NCBI GenBank assembly: GCA_031271245.1
Contig: JAISWC010000094.1
Span: forward strand, 1-10,003
DNA from: Tannerella sp.
GTDB lineage: Bacteria; Bacteroidota; Bacteroidia; Bacteroidales; Tannerellaceae
Length of the DNA: 10,003 nt
Direction of reading: 5' to 3'
Below are positions 1 to 7,300 of the stretch, one piece after another (position 1 is the stretch's first letter; every line of letters starts with the position of its first letter). The notes beneath the pieces were generated by a model. That model did not search any database and was not told where the DNA came from. It worked only from the letters and a program-made list of their open reading frames with translations. The position numbers and the translations under genes are program-made.

Positions 1-36
1 CGACAGAAAGTCCTTAAAATTTGGGTCGCTCGTCAT
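1..36 (-). CDS. Possible 5' end of a leftward gene, cut by the window edge
   Basis: The complement of 34-36 is an ATG. Reading leftward it opens 12 codons, MTSDPNFKDFLS, with no stop before the edge. The composition looks like an ordinary soluble protein start, and the AT-rich stretch to its right would suit a leader region. I see no clear Shine-Dalgarno sequence and no good promoter match on this strand. Twelve codons are too few to identify a family or exclude chance. If real, it is divergent from the membrane-protein gene at 266 and shares its intergenic region. Confidence 0.35.
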   Translation of the reverse strand, partial: MTSDPNFKDFLS

Positions 37-143
37 TTCTCGTCTTTTTATGATATAGACAGACAAACTCTTTTTTTATTCCCTTCTTTCAGGAAAAAAA
101 TAAGGCGGAGAGAAAAAAAAATTTGTGATTACCGTCCTTTTTG

Positions 144-175
144 TTTGGAGAAATTAAACGGATACACTATTTTTG
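144..175 (+). promoter_or_regulatory. Bacteroidota-type promoter for the small membrane protein gene
   Basis: TTTG at 144-147 is followed after 20 bp by TATTTTTG at 168-175. This matches the primary sigma factor consensus known from Bacteroides: -33 TTTG and -7 TAnnTTTG. The transcript would start near 181-184, giving a leader of about 80 nt that is AT-rich and without an obvious hairpin. It ends in AGGAG at 253-257, 8 nt before the ATG at 266. The -7 element also matches the one near the right end of the window. Confidence 0.7.
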
Positions 176-265
176 TGCAATCATTTAAAGAAAAAGAAAT
201 GATTATTTCTTATATGTTTTTAGTATTCAATTAATTAACTAACTTATTTAAAAGGAGAAATTATT

Positions 266-607
266 ATGGCAAATGTGACACCGACCCCCGATGCTAAAGA
301 TGCAGCAGACAACAAAGTCTTCGCCATCCTGGCTTATTTTGGTATTCTGTTTTTAATCCCGTTGCTTGCAGCGAAAGAATCGCCCTTTGCACGTTTTCAT
401 GCGAATCAGGGACTGATTTTGTTTTTAGCTTACATTGCAGCATGGATTATTGCGGTTATTTTGGGCTTGATTAGCTCTGTGCTGGGTCTAATCGCTTCTT
501 TACTGTATCTCGGAGTGTTCATTCTATTCATCCTCGGCGTTCTCAATGCCGCCAAGGGAGAAATGAAAGAACTTCCGCTGATCGGGACATTCAGACTGAT
601 TAATTAA
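266..607 (+). CDS. Small integral membrane protein, DUF4870/Tic20-like
   Basis: This 113-residue protein has a polar, proline- and alanine-rich N-terminal tail of about 16 residues, then three hydrophobic segments at about 18-36, 50-67 and 70-93, and a short polar C-terminus. The segment FHANQGL at 44-50, between the first two membrane spans, and the late GEMKELPLIG stretch (98-107) resemble the small bacterial membrane proteins grouped as DUF4870 or Tic20-like. Their role is not established, so I assign none. It probably sits in the inner membrane. The start is supported by AGGAG 8 nt upstream and a well-formed promoter at 144-175. The intrinsic terminator just downstream makes it monocistronic or nearly so. 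The family call comes from motif memory; the membrane topology is visible directly. Confidence 0.82.
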   Translation: MANVTPTPDAKDAADNKVFAILAYFGILFLIPLLAAKESPFARFHANQGLILFLAYIAAWIIAVILGLISSVLGLIASLLYLGVFILFILGVLNAAKGEMKELPLIGTFRLIN

Positions 608-624
608 AAATGAATGGAAGGAAG

Positions 625-659
625 AAAAAGCGAATACCGTCAAACGTGTTCGCTTTTTA
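625..659 (+). terminator. Intrinsic terminator after the membrane protein gene
   Basis: The arms AAAAAGCGAA (625-634) and TTCGCTTTTT (649-658) are perfect 10-bp reverse complements around a 14-nt loop. The stem can extend by a G-T and two further pairs. The right arm ends in a run of five T followed by AT, so it works as a rho-independent terminator on the + strand. The A-run in the left arm could make it weakly bidirectional. It begins 17 nt after the stop codon at 605-607. Confidence 0.8.
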
Positions 660-683
660 TTTGAATATTAAGGAGAATTTATA

Positions 684-782
684 ATGGCAGAAGGAACCGG
701 ATTGTCGCAAGATAAGAACTTTTACCACAAAGTCGTCGCTGCCGGACAATCATACGGTTTCTCCATCGGGAAGGAAGGATAA
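684..782 (+). CDS. Possible 32-residue small protein
   Basis: ATG at 684 is preceded by AGGAG (671-675) at 8 nt, the same spacing as the membrane-protein gene upstream. The two initiation regions are alike (AGGAGAAATTATTATGGC and AGGAGAATTTATAATGGC). The 32-residue product starts MAEGTGLSQDKNFY and ends SYGFSIGKEG. It is polar, with no membrane span, and I recognise no family. It lies directly behind the terminator at 625-659, and I see no promoter between them, so expression would need read-through. It may be a genuine small protein or the surviving start of a decayed gene. No homologous frame continues clearly after the stop. Confidence 0.4.
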   Translation: MAEGTGLSQDKNFYHKVVAAGQSYGFSIGKEG

Positions 783-803
783 AAACAGGCTGACATGGCC
801 GAA

Positions 804-825
804 AACCGTGCCGGCCGGACCGGTT
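804..825. repeat. Imperfect 22-bp GC-rich palindrome
   Basis: The sequence from 804 to 825 has matching outer arms AACCG/CGGTT and a perfect CCGGCCGG core (811-818), separated on each side by two mismatched positions. It lies in the 198-bp gap between the 32-codon frame and the amidotransferase gene. There is no U-run after it, so it is not a standard terminator. It could be a protein-binding site or an mRNA hairpin. I see no coding potential elsewhere in this gap. Confidence 0.35.
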
Positions 826-947
826 AAAACTTCTACCAAAATTTCCATCGCTTTGATTATGAATTGATTTATAGATATGAATTACTGTCTACCCGCTTTC
901 ATGAAATTTTTATTGTTAATTAAGAAAGCTCTTTACGCATTTGTATG

Positions 948-955
948 TAATTTTG
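948..955 (+). promoter_or_regulatory. Candidate -7 element for the amidotransferase-carA-carB cluster
   Basis: TAATTTTG at 948-955 fits the Bacteroidota -7 consensus TAnnTTTG exactly. A matching TTTG is missing at the expected 19-21 bp upstream, so the site is weaker than those at 144-175 and 9954-9984. Transcription would begin near 961-964, leaving a leader of under 20 nt before the ATG at 981. That is short enough to explain the absence of a Shine-Dalgarno sequence there. Confidence 0.42.
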
Positions 956-980
956 TGCCGCATTTTAGAACACCAGACGG

Positions 981-2903
981 ATGGAAGAAATAAAACATGA
1001 GTGCGGCATTGCTATGATAAGGCTACTCAAGCCGTTGGAGTACTATCACGAGAAATATGGAACGTGGACGTACGCACTTAATAAGCTCTATTTATTGATG
1101 GAAAAACAGCATAACCGCGGGCAGGAAGGCGCCGGGTTAGCGTGTGTCAAGCTCAATGCCAATCCCGGCGAGGAATACATGTTTCGCGAACGGGCGGTCG
1201 GAACGGGCGCCATTACCGAGATTTTCAACGCTGTTTACCGCTATTACAGGGGCGTACCCGGCAAGCAACTGAACGACCCGCGCTTTGCGGGGGCCAGGCT
1301 GCCCTTTGCCGGCGAACTCTATATGGGTCACCTGCGCTACAGCACCACCGGCAAGTCGGGGCTTTCCTACATTCATCCCTTTCTGCGACGCAACAACTGG
1401 AAGGCGCGCAACCTTGTGCTCTGCGGGAACTTCAACATGACCAACGTCGCGCAGATCTTTCACGAAATCACCTCCACCGGCCAGCATCCCCGCCACTATG
1501 CCGATACGTACATCGTGCTGGAGCAACTCGGCCACCGGCTCGACCGCGAAGTCGAACACCTCTACCGCAAGTACGAGGCCGAGGGATTGAACAGCCTCGA
1601 CATCACCCACGCCATCGAAGCCAATATCGACCTGACGAACGTCATCGAAAAGGCCGCCTCGTCGTGGGACGGCGGTTACGTCATCTGCGGCATCACCGGC
1701 AGCGGCGAGTCGTTCGTCATTCGCGATCCCTGGGGTATCCGCACGGCGTTTTATTATGCCGACGAAGACATCGTGGTGACCGCCTCCGAGCGACCCGTCA
1801 TACAGACCGTCATGAACGTGCCGGCAGAGGAGGTCAGGGAACTCCAGCGCGGCGAGGCAATGCTCGTCAGCCGGAAAGGCGGGTTCCGCACGGCGCAGAT
1901 TCTGGAGCCGGAGAAACTGAGCGCCTGCTCCTTCGAGCGCATCTATTTCTCGCGCGGGAGCGACGTGGATATCTACAGAGAACGGAAAATGCTGGGCACC
2001 AATCTGGTGGAACCCATTCTGAAAGCCGTGGACGGCGACCTCGAACATACCGTTTTCTCCTTCATTCCCAATACGGCCGAAGTCGCCTACTGCGGGATGA
2101 TCGAAGGACTCAACCGCCACCTGAACCGTACCAAGGCGCAGCTTATCATGGAGAAGAACAGGAACGGAACACTCGACGCCGACGAACTCAACCGCATCCT
2201 CTCGCTGCACATCCGCAGCGAGAAGGTCGCCCTGAAGGACATCAAGCTGCGCACCTTCATCACCGAAGGACACAGCCGCAACGACCTCGCGGCGCACGTC
2301 TACGACATCACCTACGGCAGCATCGTCCCCGACGAAGACAAGCTGGTCGTGATCGACGACAGCATCGTGCGCGGAACGACGCTCAAGCAGAGCATCATCA
2401 GTATCCTCGACCGCCTCCGTCCGAAGAAAATCGTCATCGTCTCCTCTTCGCCCCAGATACGTTACCCCGACTGCTACGGCATCGACATGTCGAGCCTAAG
2501 TGAGTTCATCGCCTTCAAGGCGGCCATCGAACTGCTGAAAGACCGCGGGATGGAAAACATCATCACGGAGACTTATCACAAGGCCCGGAAACAGGCGCAG
2601 CAAAAGAATCACAGCGCCCCCCCGGTCAATCATGTGAAGAAAATTTACGCACCCTTTACCGACGAAGAAATTTCGGCCAGGATGGTGGAACTGCTGACCG
2701 GAAACAGCATCCGCGCCAAAGTGGAAATCGTTTACCAGGATTTGGCCGGATTGCACGCCGCCTGTCCCAATCATCCCGGCGACTGGTATTTCTCGGGCGA
2801 CTATCCCACGCCCGGCGGCATCCGCGCGGTCAACAACGCCTTCATCCGCTACGTGGAAGAAGAATACAGCAAAGAGGACGGCGGCAAATCCCCGAATCTT
2901 TGA
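981..2903 (+). CDS. Amidophosphoribosyltransferase family protein (PurF-like, long Bacteroidales form)
   Basis: The family transfers ammonia from glutamine onto PRPP to give phosphoribosylamine, the first committed step of purine synthesis, in the cytoplasm. An N-terminal class II glutaminase domain (about 8-290) has Cys8 in HECGIAM as candidate nucleophile, so a 7-residue propeptide must be removed. HNRGQEGAGLA, H117-L-R119-Y-S-T and A174-D175-T follow. The phosphoribosyltransferase domain has the PRPP loop VVIDDSIVRGTT at 456-467. At 640 residues it is much longer than the roughly 500 of E. coli PurF, with an insert near 380-420 and a C-terminal extension after about 560. The oxyanion-hole NGN of PurF reads C148-G-N here. 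The start is fixed by an in-frame TAG at 966-968. It heads a cluster with carA and carB. A second, standard purF may exist elsewhere, so I give no symbol. Confidence 0.88.
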   Translation: MEEIKHECGIAMIRLLKPLEYYHEKYGTWTYALNKLYLLMEKQHNRGQEGAGLACVKLNANPGEEYMFRERAVGTGAITEIFNAVYRYYRGVPGKQLNDPRFAGARLPFAGELYMGHLRYSTTGKSGLSYIHPFLRRNNWKARNLVLCGNFNMTNVAQIFHEITSTGQHPRHYADTYIVLEQLGHRLDREVEHLYRKYEAEGLNSLDITHAIEANIDLTNVIEKAASSWDGGYVICGITGSGESFVIRDPWGIRTAFYYADEDIVVTASERPVIQTVMNVPAEEVRELQRGEAMLVSRKGGFRTAQILEPEKLSACSFERIYFSRGSDVDIYRERKMLGTNLVEPILKAVDGDLEHTVFSFIPNTAEVAYCGMIEGLNRHLNRTKAQLIMEKNRNGTLDADELNRILSLHIRSEKVALKDIKLRTFITEGHSRNDLAAHVYDITYGSIVPDEDKLVVIDDSIVRGTTLKQSIISILDRLRPKKIVIVSSSPQIRYPDCYGIDMSSLSEFIAFKAAIELLKDRGMENIITETYHKARKQAQQKNHSAPPVNHVKKIYAPFTDEEISARMVELLTGNSIRAKVEIVYQDLAGLHAACPNHPGDWYFSGDYPTPGGIRAVNNAFIRYVEEEYSKEDGGKSPNL

Positions 2904-2933
2904 ATCTTTGAATCATTGAATTTTTGAATCATT
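2894..2933 (+). repeat. Five tandem copies of an 8-bp unit between the amidotransferase gene and carA
   Basis: GAATCTTT, GAATCTTT, GAATCATT, GAATTTTT and GAATCATT run head to tail over 40 bp. The first copy holds the last codons of the upstream gene, and its TGA stop (2901-2903) spans copies one and two. Because each junction reads TTGAA or similar, TGA recurs every 8 bp and closes all three frames quickly. The array ends 4 bp before the carA ATG and takes the place of any Shine-Dalgarno sequence. Confidence 0.85.
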
Positions 2934-2937
2934 AAAT

Positions 2938-4026
2938 ATGCAGAACGAACGAACAGCGACCCTGATTTTAGACGACGGAAGCAAATTTGAGGGCTTTTGT
3001 TTCGGATACGGGCGGGCGGTAGCCGGCGAAGTGGTGTTCAACACCGCCATGACCGGCTATCCCGAAAGCCTGACCGACCCCTCCTACGCCGGCCAGTTGA
3101 TGGTACTGACCTATCCGCTGATAGGCAACTACGGTGTGCCCGACCGTACCCTCCGGCCCGACGGCCTTTCCGCTTTTATGGAAAGCGAGCGCATCCATGC
3201 CGACGCCATCATCGTCAGCGACTACAGCCACGACTACTGTCACTGGAACGCCGTCAACTCCCTCTCAGAGTGGCTGACCGGCGAACGGATTCCCGGACTT
3301 TACGGCGTCGACACACGCTCCATCACCAAGCTGCTGCGCGAAAAAGGCAGCATGAAGGGGAAAATCGTACTCGACAACCCCGCCGAAGTCGACTTCTACG
3401 ACCCGAACGCCATCAACCAGGTGGCGCGCGTATCGTGTCGCGAAGTCATCACCTATGGCGCGGGCGCGGGAAAGAAGAAAATCATCCTGTTGGACTGCGG
3501 CGTGAAGCACAACATCATCCGCTGTCTGTTGAAGCGCGACCTGACGGTGATCCGCACGCCCTGGGACTTCGACTTCCACACGATCGACTTCGACGCCCTC
3601 TTTATCAGCAACGGCCCCGGCGACCCGGATACCTGCGACGTCGCCGTACAGCACATCCGCCGCTCCCTGCCGGGCAACAAACCCGTCTGCGGCATCTGCA
3701 TGGGCAACCAGCTGCTGGCCAAGGCCGGCGGCGCAAGCATTTACAAGCTGAAATACGGACACCGCAGTCACAACCAGCCCGTGAGGATGGCCGGCACCAA
3801 CCGCTGTTTCATCACCTCGCAGAATCACGGTTACGCCGTCGACAGCCGCACGCTGGGCGCGGACTGGGAAGCTCTTTTCGTCAACATGAACGACGACACC
3901 AACGAGGGCATCCGACACAGGACCAAACCTTTCTTCTCCGCCCAGTTCCATCCCGAAGCGTGCAGCGGCCCGACGGATACGGAGTTTATTTTCGACCGGT
4001 TCGCGGAAATGGTTTTCAATCAATAA
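2938..4026 (+). CDS. carA: Carbamoyl-phosphate synthase small subunit (glutamine amidotransferase)
   Basis: CarA hydrolyses glutamine and passes ammonia through a tunnel to CarB, which makes carbamoyl phosphate for pyrimidines and arginine. At 362 residues it is slightly shorter than the roughly 380 of E. coli CarA. The N-terminal CPSase small-chain domain (about 7-150) holds FNTAMTGYPESLTDPSY and YGVDTRSITKLLREKG. The class I glutaminase domain (about 178-360) has SNGPGDPDTC, the nucleophile Cys254 in GICMGNQLL, SQNHGYAV, and His338 and Glu340 in FHPEA completing the triad. The residue after the nucleophile loop is Asn257 where E. coli has His, a non-catalytic change. The ATG follows the 8-bp repeat array with no Shine-Dalgarno sequence, 34 bp after the upstream stop, so it is probably co-transcribed. 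carB is 328 bp downstream, an unusually wide gap for this pair. Confidence 0.96.
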   Translation: MQNERTATLILDDGSKFEGFCFGYGRAVAGEVVFNTAMTGYPESLTDPSYAGQLMVLTYPLIGNYGVPDRTLRPDGLSAFMESERIHADAIIVSDYSHDYCHWNAVNSLSEWLTGERIPGLYGVDTRSITKLLREKGSMKGKIVLDNPAEVDFYDPNAINQVARVSCREVITYGAGAGKKKIILLDCGVKHNIIRCLLKRDLTVIRTPWDFDFHTIDFDALFISNGPGDPDTCDVAVQHIRRSLPGNKPVCGICMGNQLLAKAGGASIYKLKYGHRSHNQPVRMAGTNRCFITSQNHGYAVDSRTLGADWEALFVNMNDDTNEGIRHRTKPFFSAQFHPEACSGPTDTEFIFDRFAEMVFNQ

Positions 4027-4043
4027 ATAATTCATAATTACTT

Positions 4044-4358
4044 ATGACAGGGTATATTTCAAATTGTAACAAAGCAGGCAGGCCATTAGCAACCCCTTAT
4101 TTTCCGCAAGCCCCCTTAGTTACCCCCCTCCCCTCCTCCCCTATTCCCTTATTTCATTCGCAAAGAAATAAGATAAATAAGGGTAACGGGAGAAGATTAC
4201 CCGGGCTACTAAGGGAACCTGGGATGAATAAGGGTTTTGACGGTTGGTGCGACAAGTTGAAATGCACCCCTGCCGAAAGCGTAACTTGTATATCGACGCT
4301 ATACAACGCTATATACAGGCGCTATATAACATCAGTCAATAACAGCAAAGCATTATGA
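4044..4358 (+). CDS. Doubtful 104-codon frame filling the carA-carB spacer
   Basis: An ATG 17 bp after the carA stop opens 104 codons that end in TGA at 4356-4358, overlapping the carB ATG as ATGA. This position and overlap are what a translationally coupled operon gene would show. The product is not convincing: it starts MTGYISNCNKAGRP, has a proline-rich stretch made by the C-rich tract, then a basic stretch, and ends in AIYRRYITSVNNSKAL. It has no domain, signal peptide or membrane span that I recognise. The DNA beneath it is dominated by nested inverted repeats and short direct repeats, unlike neighbouring genes. There is no Shine-Dalgarno sequence. It may be a chance frame, or a translated leader that delivers ribosomes to carB. 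Confidence 0.2.
   Translation: MTGYISNCNKAGRPLATPYFPQAPLVTPLPSSPIPLFHSQRNKINKGNGRRLPGLLREPGMNKGFDGWCDKLKCTPAESVTCISTLYNAIYRRYITSVNNSKAL
4091..4236. repeat. Nested imperfect inverted repeat in the carA-carB spacer
   Basis: Three pairs of arms are nested in order over 146 bp. The outer pair is AACCCCTTATT (4091-4101) with AATAAGGGTT (4227-4236), one extra C on the left. The middle pair is CCCTTAGTTACCC (4113-4125) with GGGCTACTAAGGG (4203-4215), 11 of 13 paired. The inner pair is CCCTTATTT (4146-4154) with AAATAAGGG (4175-4183), perfect. The motif CCCTTA followed by T or G recurs three times on the left and its complement three times on the right. The transcript could fold into one long interrupted hairpin. 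The symmetry could also be a decayed miniature transposable element, though I see no target-site duplication. Confidence 0.65.
4111..4141 (-). other. Putative G-quadruplex motif on the minus strand
   Basis: The + strand carries C-runs of 5 (4111-4115), 6 (4123-4128), 4 (4130-4133) and 4 (4138-4141). The complement therefore has four G-runs of at least four, with loops of 4, 1 and 7 nt, which fits the usual G3+N1-7 pattern. The G-rich strand is the template for carA-carB transcription, so a fold here would lie in the path of RNA polymerase. It overlaps the left arm of the nested inverted repeat. Confidence 0.5.
4297..4330 (+). repeat. Three short direct repeats just before carB
   Basis: CGCTATA occurs at 4297-4303, 4307-4313 and 4320-4326, each continuing into an A/C-rich tail such as CAA, TACA or TAAC, at spacings of 10 and 13 bp. 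TTGTATA (4286-4292) and TATACAA (4300-4306) also form a perfect 7-bp hairpin around a 7-nt loop. The group ends about 25 bp before the carB ATG, close to one or two helical turns per repeat. That would suit a repeated protein-binding site or a structure near the carB translation start. Confidence 0.4.
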
Positions 4359-7300
4359 ACAGACAAAGTATAAAGAAAGTATTGGTATTAGGCTCCGGCG
4401 CGCTGAAAATCGGCGAAGCCGGCGAATTCGACTATTCCGGTTCGCAGGCCCTGAAAGCCATCCGGGAAGAAGGCATCGAAACGGTGCTGATTAATCCCAA
4501 CATCGCTACCGTCCAGACGTCCGAGGGCGTGGCCGACAGGGTGTATTTCCTGCCCGTCACGCCGTTTTTCGTCGAGAAGGTCATCCGCAAGGAACGGCCG
4601 GACGGCATCCTGCTGGCTTTCGGCGGGCAAACGGCGCTGAACTGCGGCGTGACGCTCTACCGGAACGGCACGCTGGAGAAATACGGCGTGCAGGTGCTCG
4701 GCACGCCCGTACAGGCCATCATCGACACGGAAGACCGCGAACTGTTCGTCAAAAAGCTGGACGAGATACAGGTGAAGACGATCCAGAGCGAAGCCGTCGA
4801 AACGCCCGCAGACGCCCGGCGCGCCGCCGCGCAGCTCGGCTATCCCGTCATCCTCCGCGCCGCCTACGCGCTGGGCGGGCTGGGTTCCGGCTTTTGCAAC
4901 GACGAAGACGAACTGAACGCGCTGGTCGAAAAAGCCTTTTCCTTCTCGCCCCAGGTGCTGGTCGAGAAAAGCCTGAAGGGATGGAAGGAGATCGAGTACG
5001 AAGTCGTGCGCGACCGCTACGACAACTGCATCACCGTCTGTAACATGGAGAACTTCGACCCGCTGGGCATCCACACGGGCGAAAGCATCGTGATTGCGCC
5101 CTCGCAGACGCTGACCAACTCCGAATACCACAAGCTGCGCGAACTGGCCATCCGCATCATCCGCCACATCGGCATCGTAGGCGAGTGCAACGTGCAGTAC
5201 GCCCTCGACCCCGCCAGCGAAGACTACCGCGTCATCGAGGTCAATGCCCGCCTGAGCCGTTCGTCGGCGCTGGCCTCGAAAGCCACCGGCTATCCGCTGG
5301 CCTTCGTGGCCGCCAAACTGGGACTGGGATACGGCCTGTTTGAACTGAAAAACTCGGTCACCCGTACCACCCCGGCCTTCTTTGAACCGGCGCTGGACTA
5401 TGTCGTCTGCAAGATTCCGCGCTGGGACCTGGGCAAGTTCCAGGGCGTGGCGCGCGAACTGGGCAGCAGCATGAAGTCCGTCGGCGAGGTGATGGCCATC
5501 GGACGCACCTTCGAGGAAGCCATCCAGAAGGGGCTGCGGATGATCGGGCAGGGTATGCACGGCTTTGTGGAAAACAAGGAAATCGTCATCAGCGACATCG
5601 CCCGCGCACTGAACGAGCCGACCGACCGCCGGATTTTCATCATCAGCAAGGCCTTCCGCGCCGGATATTCCGTCGACCGGATTCACGAACTGACGAAAAT
5701 CGACAAGTGGTTTCTCTACAAACTGATGAACATCATCCGCACGGCCGAAGCGCTCGAAGCCCTGTCGCCGGCGGACGGTCCGGACGGCCTGGCGGACACC
5801 CTGAACCGCGACCTGCTGCGCAGGGCGAAGCTCGAAGGCTTCTCCGACTTCCAGATCGCCCGCGCCCTGTGGAAGGACGGGATGGAGGAAAAGCACCCGG
5901 ACCGGATACGCGACTACCGCAAGCACCTGGGCATCGTGCCGGCAGTCAAACAAATCGACACGCTGGCGGCCGAATACCCGGCGCAGACGAATTACCTGTA
6001 CCTGACGTACAGCGACCGGGAGAACGACGTGCATTACCTTGGCGACCGCCGCTCCATCGTCGTGCTCGGGTCGGGCGCCTACCGCATCGGCTCGTCCGTC
6101 GAGTTCGACTGGTGCGGCGTGCAGGCGCTGAACACCATCCGGCGCGAGGGCTACCGCTCGGTCATGATCAACTACAACCCCGAAACGGTTTCGACAGATT
6201 ACGACATGTGCGACCGCCTCTACTTCGACGAACTGACCTTCGAGCGCGTCATGGACATCCTCGAACTGGAAAACCCGCACGGCGTCATCATCTCCACCGG
6301 CGGACAGATTCCGAACAACCTGGCCGTCCGCCTGGACGAACACCGGATTCCCATCCTGGGTACCAGCGCCCGCAGCATCGACAACGCCGAAGACCGCCAC
6401 AAGTTTTCCGCCATGCTCGACCGCATCGGCGTCGACCAGCCGCGCTGGAAGGAACTCAGCAGCCTGGACGACGTCAACGCCTTCGTACACGAAGTCGGTT
6501 TCCCCGTGCTGGTGCGTCCCAGCTACGTGCTGAGCGGCGCCGCGATGAACGTCTGCTCCAACGGGGAAGAACTGGTGCGCTTCCTGCAACTGGCAGCCAA
6601 CGTCAGCAAGAAACATCCCGTCGTGGTCAGCCAGTTCATCGAGGAAGCCAAGGAGGTGGAAATCGACGCGGTGGCCTGCAGGGGCGAAATCGTCATGTAC
6701 GCCATCAGCGAGCACATCGAGTTTGCCGGCGTCCACAGTGGCGACGCCACCATCCAGTTCCCGGCGCAGAACCTCTACGTCGAAACCGTCCGCCGCATCA
6801 AGCGCATCAGCCGCCAAATCGCCCGCGAACTGGACATCTCCGGCCCGTTCAACATCCAGTACCTGGCCAAGGGCAACGAAATCAAGGTGATTGAATGTAA
6901 CCTGCGCGCCTCGCGGAGTTTCCCGTTCGTGAGCAAGGTACTGAAAATAAACTTCATCGACCTGGCCACCCGCATCATGCTGGAACTGCCTGTCGAGAAA
7001 CCGAGCAAAAACGAGTTCGACCTGGACTGCGTCGGCATCAAGGCTTCGCAGTTCTCTTTCAACCGCCTGCAGAAGGCCGACCCTGTGCTGGGTGTCGACA
7101 TGGCCTCCACCGGCGAGGTGGGCTGCATCGCCGACGACATTTCCGAAGCCGTCCTGAAGAGTATGCTCTCGGTCGGCTACCGGATTCCGGAGAAAAATAT
7201 CCTCCTCTCCACCGGCGCACCGCGTCAAAAAGTATCCATGCTCGACGCCGTCCGCCTGCTGCGGAAAAAGGGATACAACCTCTACGCCACGGGCGGTACG

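Noticed and set aside
65..110. Terminator-like pairing of T-run and A-run stretches near the left edge
   Set aside because: The pairing is mostly A-T with a mismatch and arises from low-complexity sequence, so it is not a convincing stem.
1137..2503. Long overlapping frames on both strands within the amidotransferase gene
   Set aside because: The products are Arg/His/Pro-rich or repetitive shadows without motifs, while the main frame carries all family signatures.
4091..4330. Insertion sequence or MITE in the carA-carB spacer
   Set aside because: No transposase, clean terminal repeats or target-site duplication can be seen. The symmetry is reported as an inverted repeat only.
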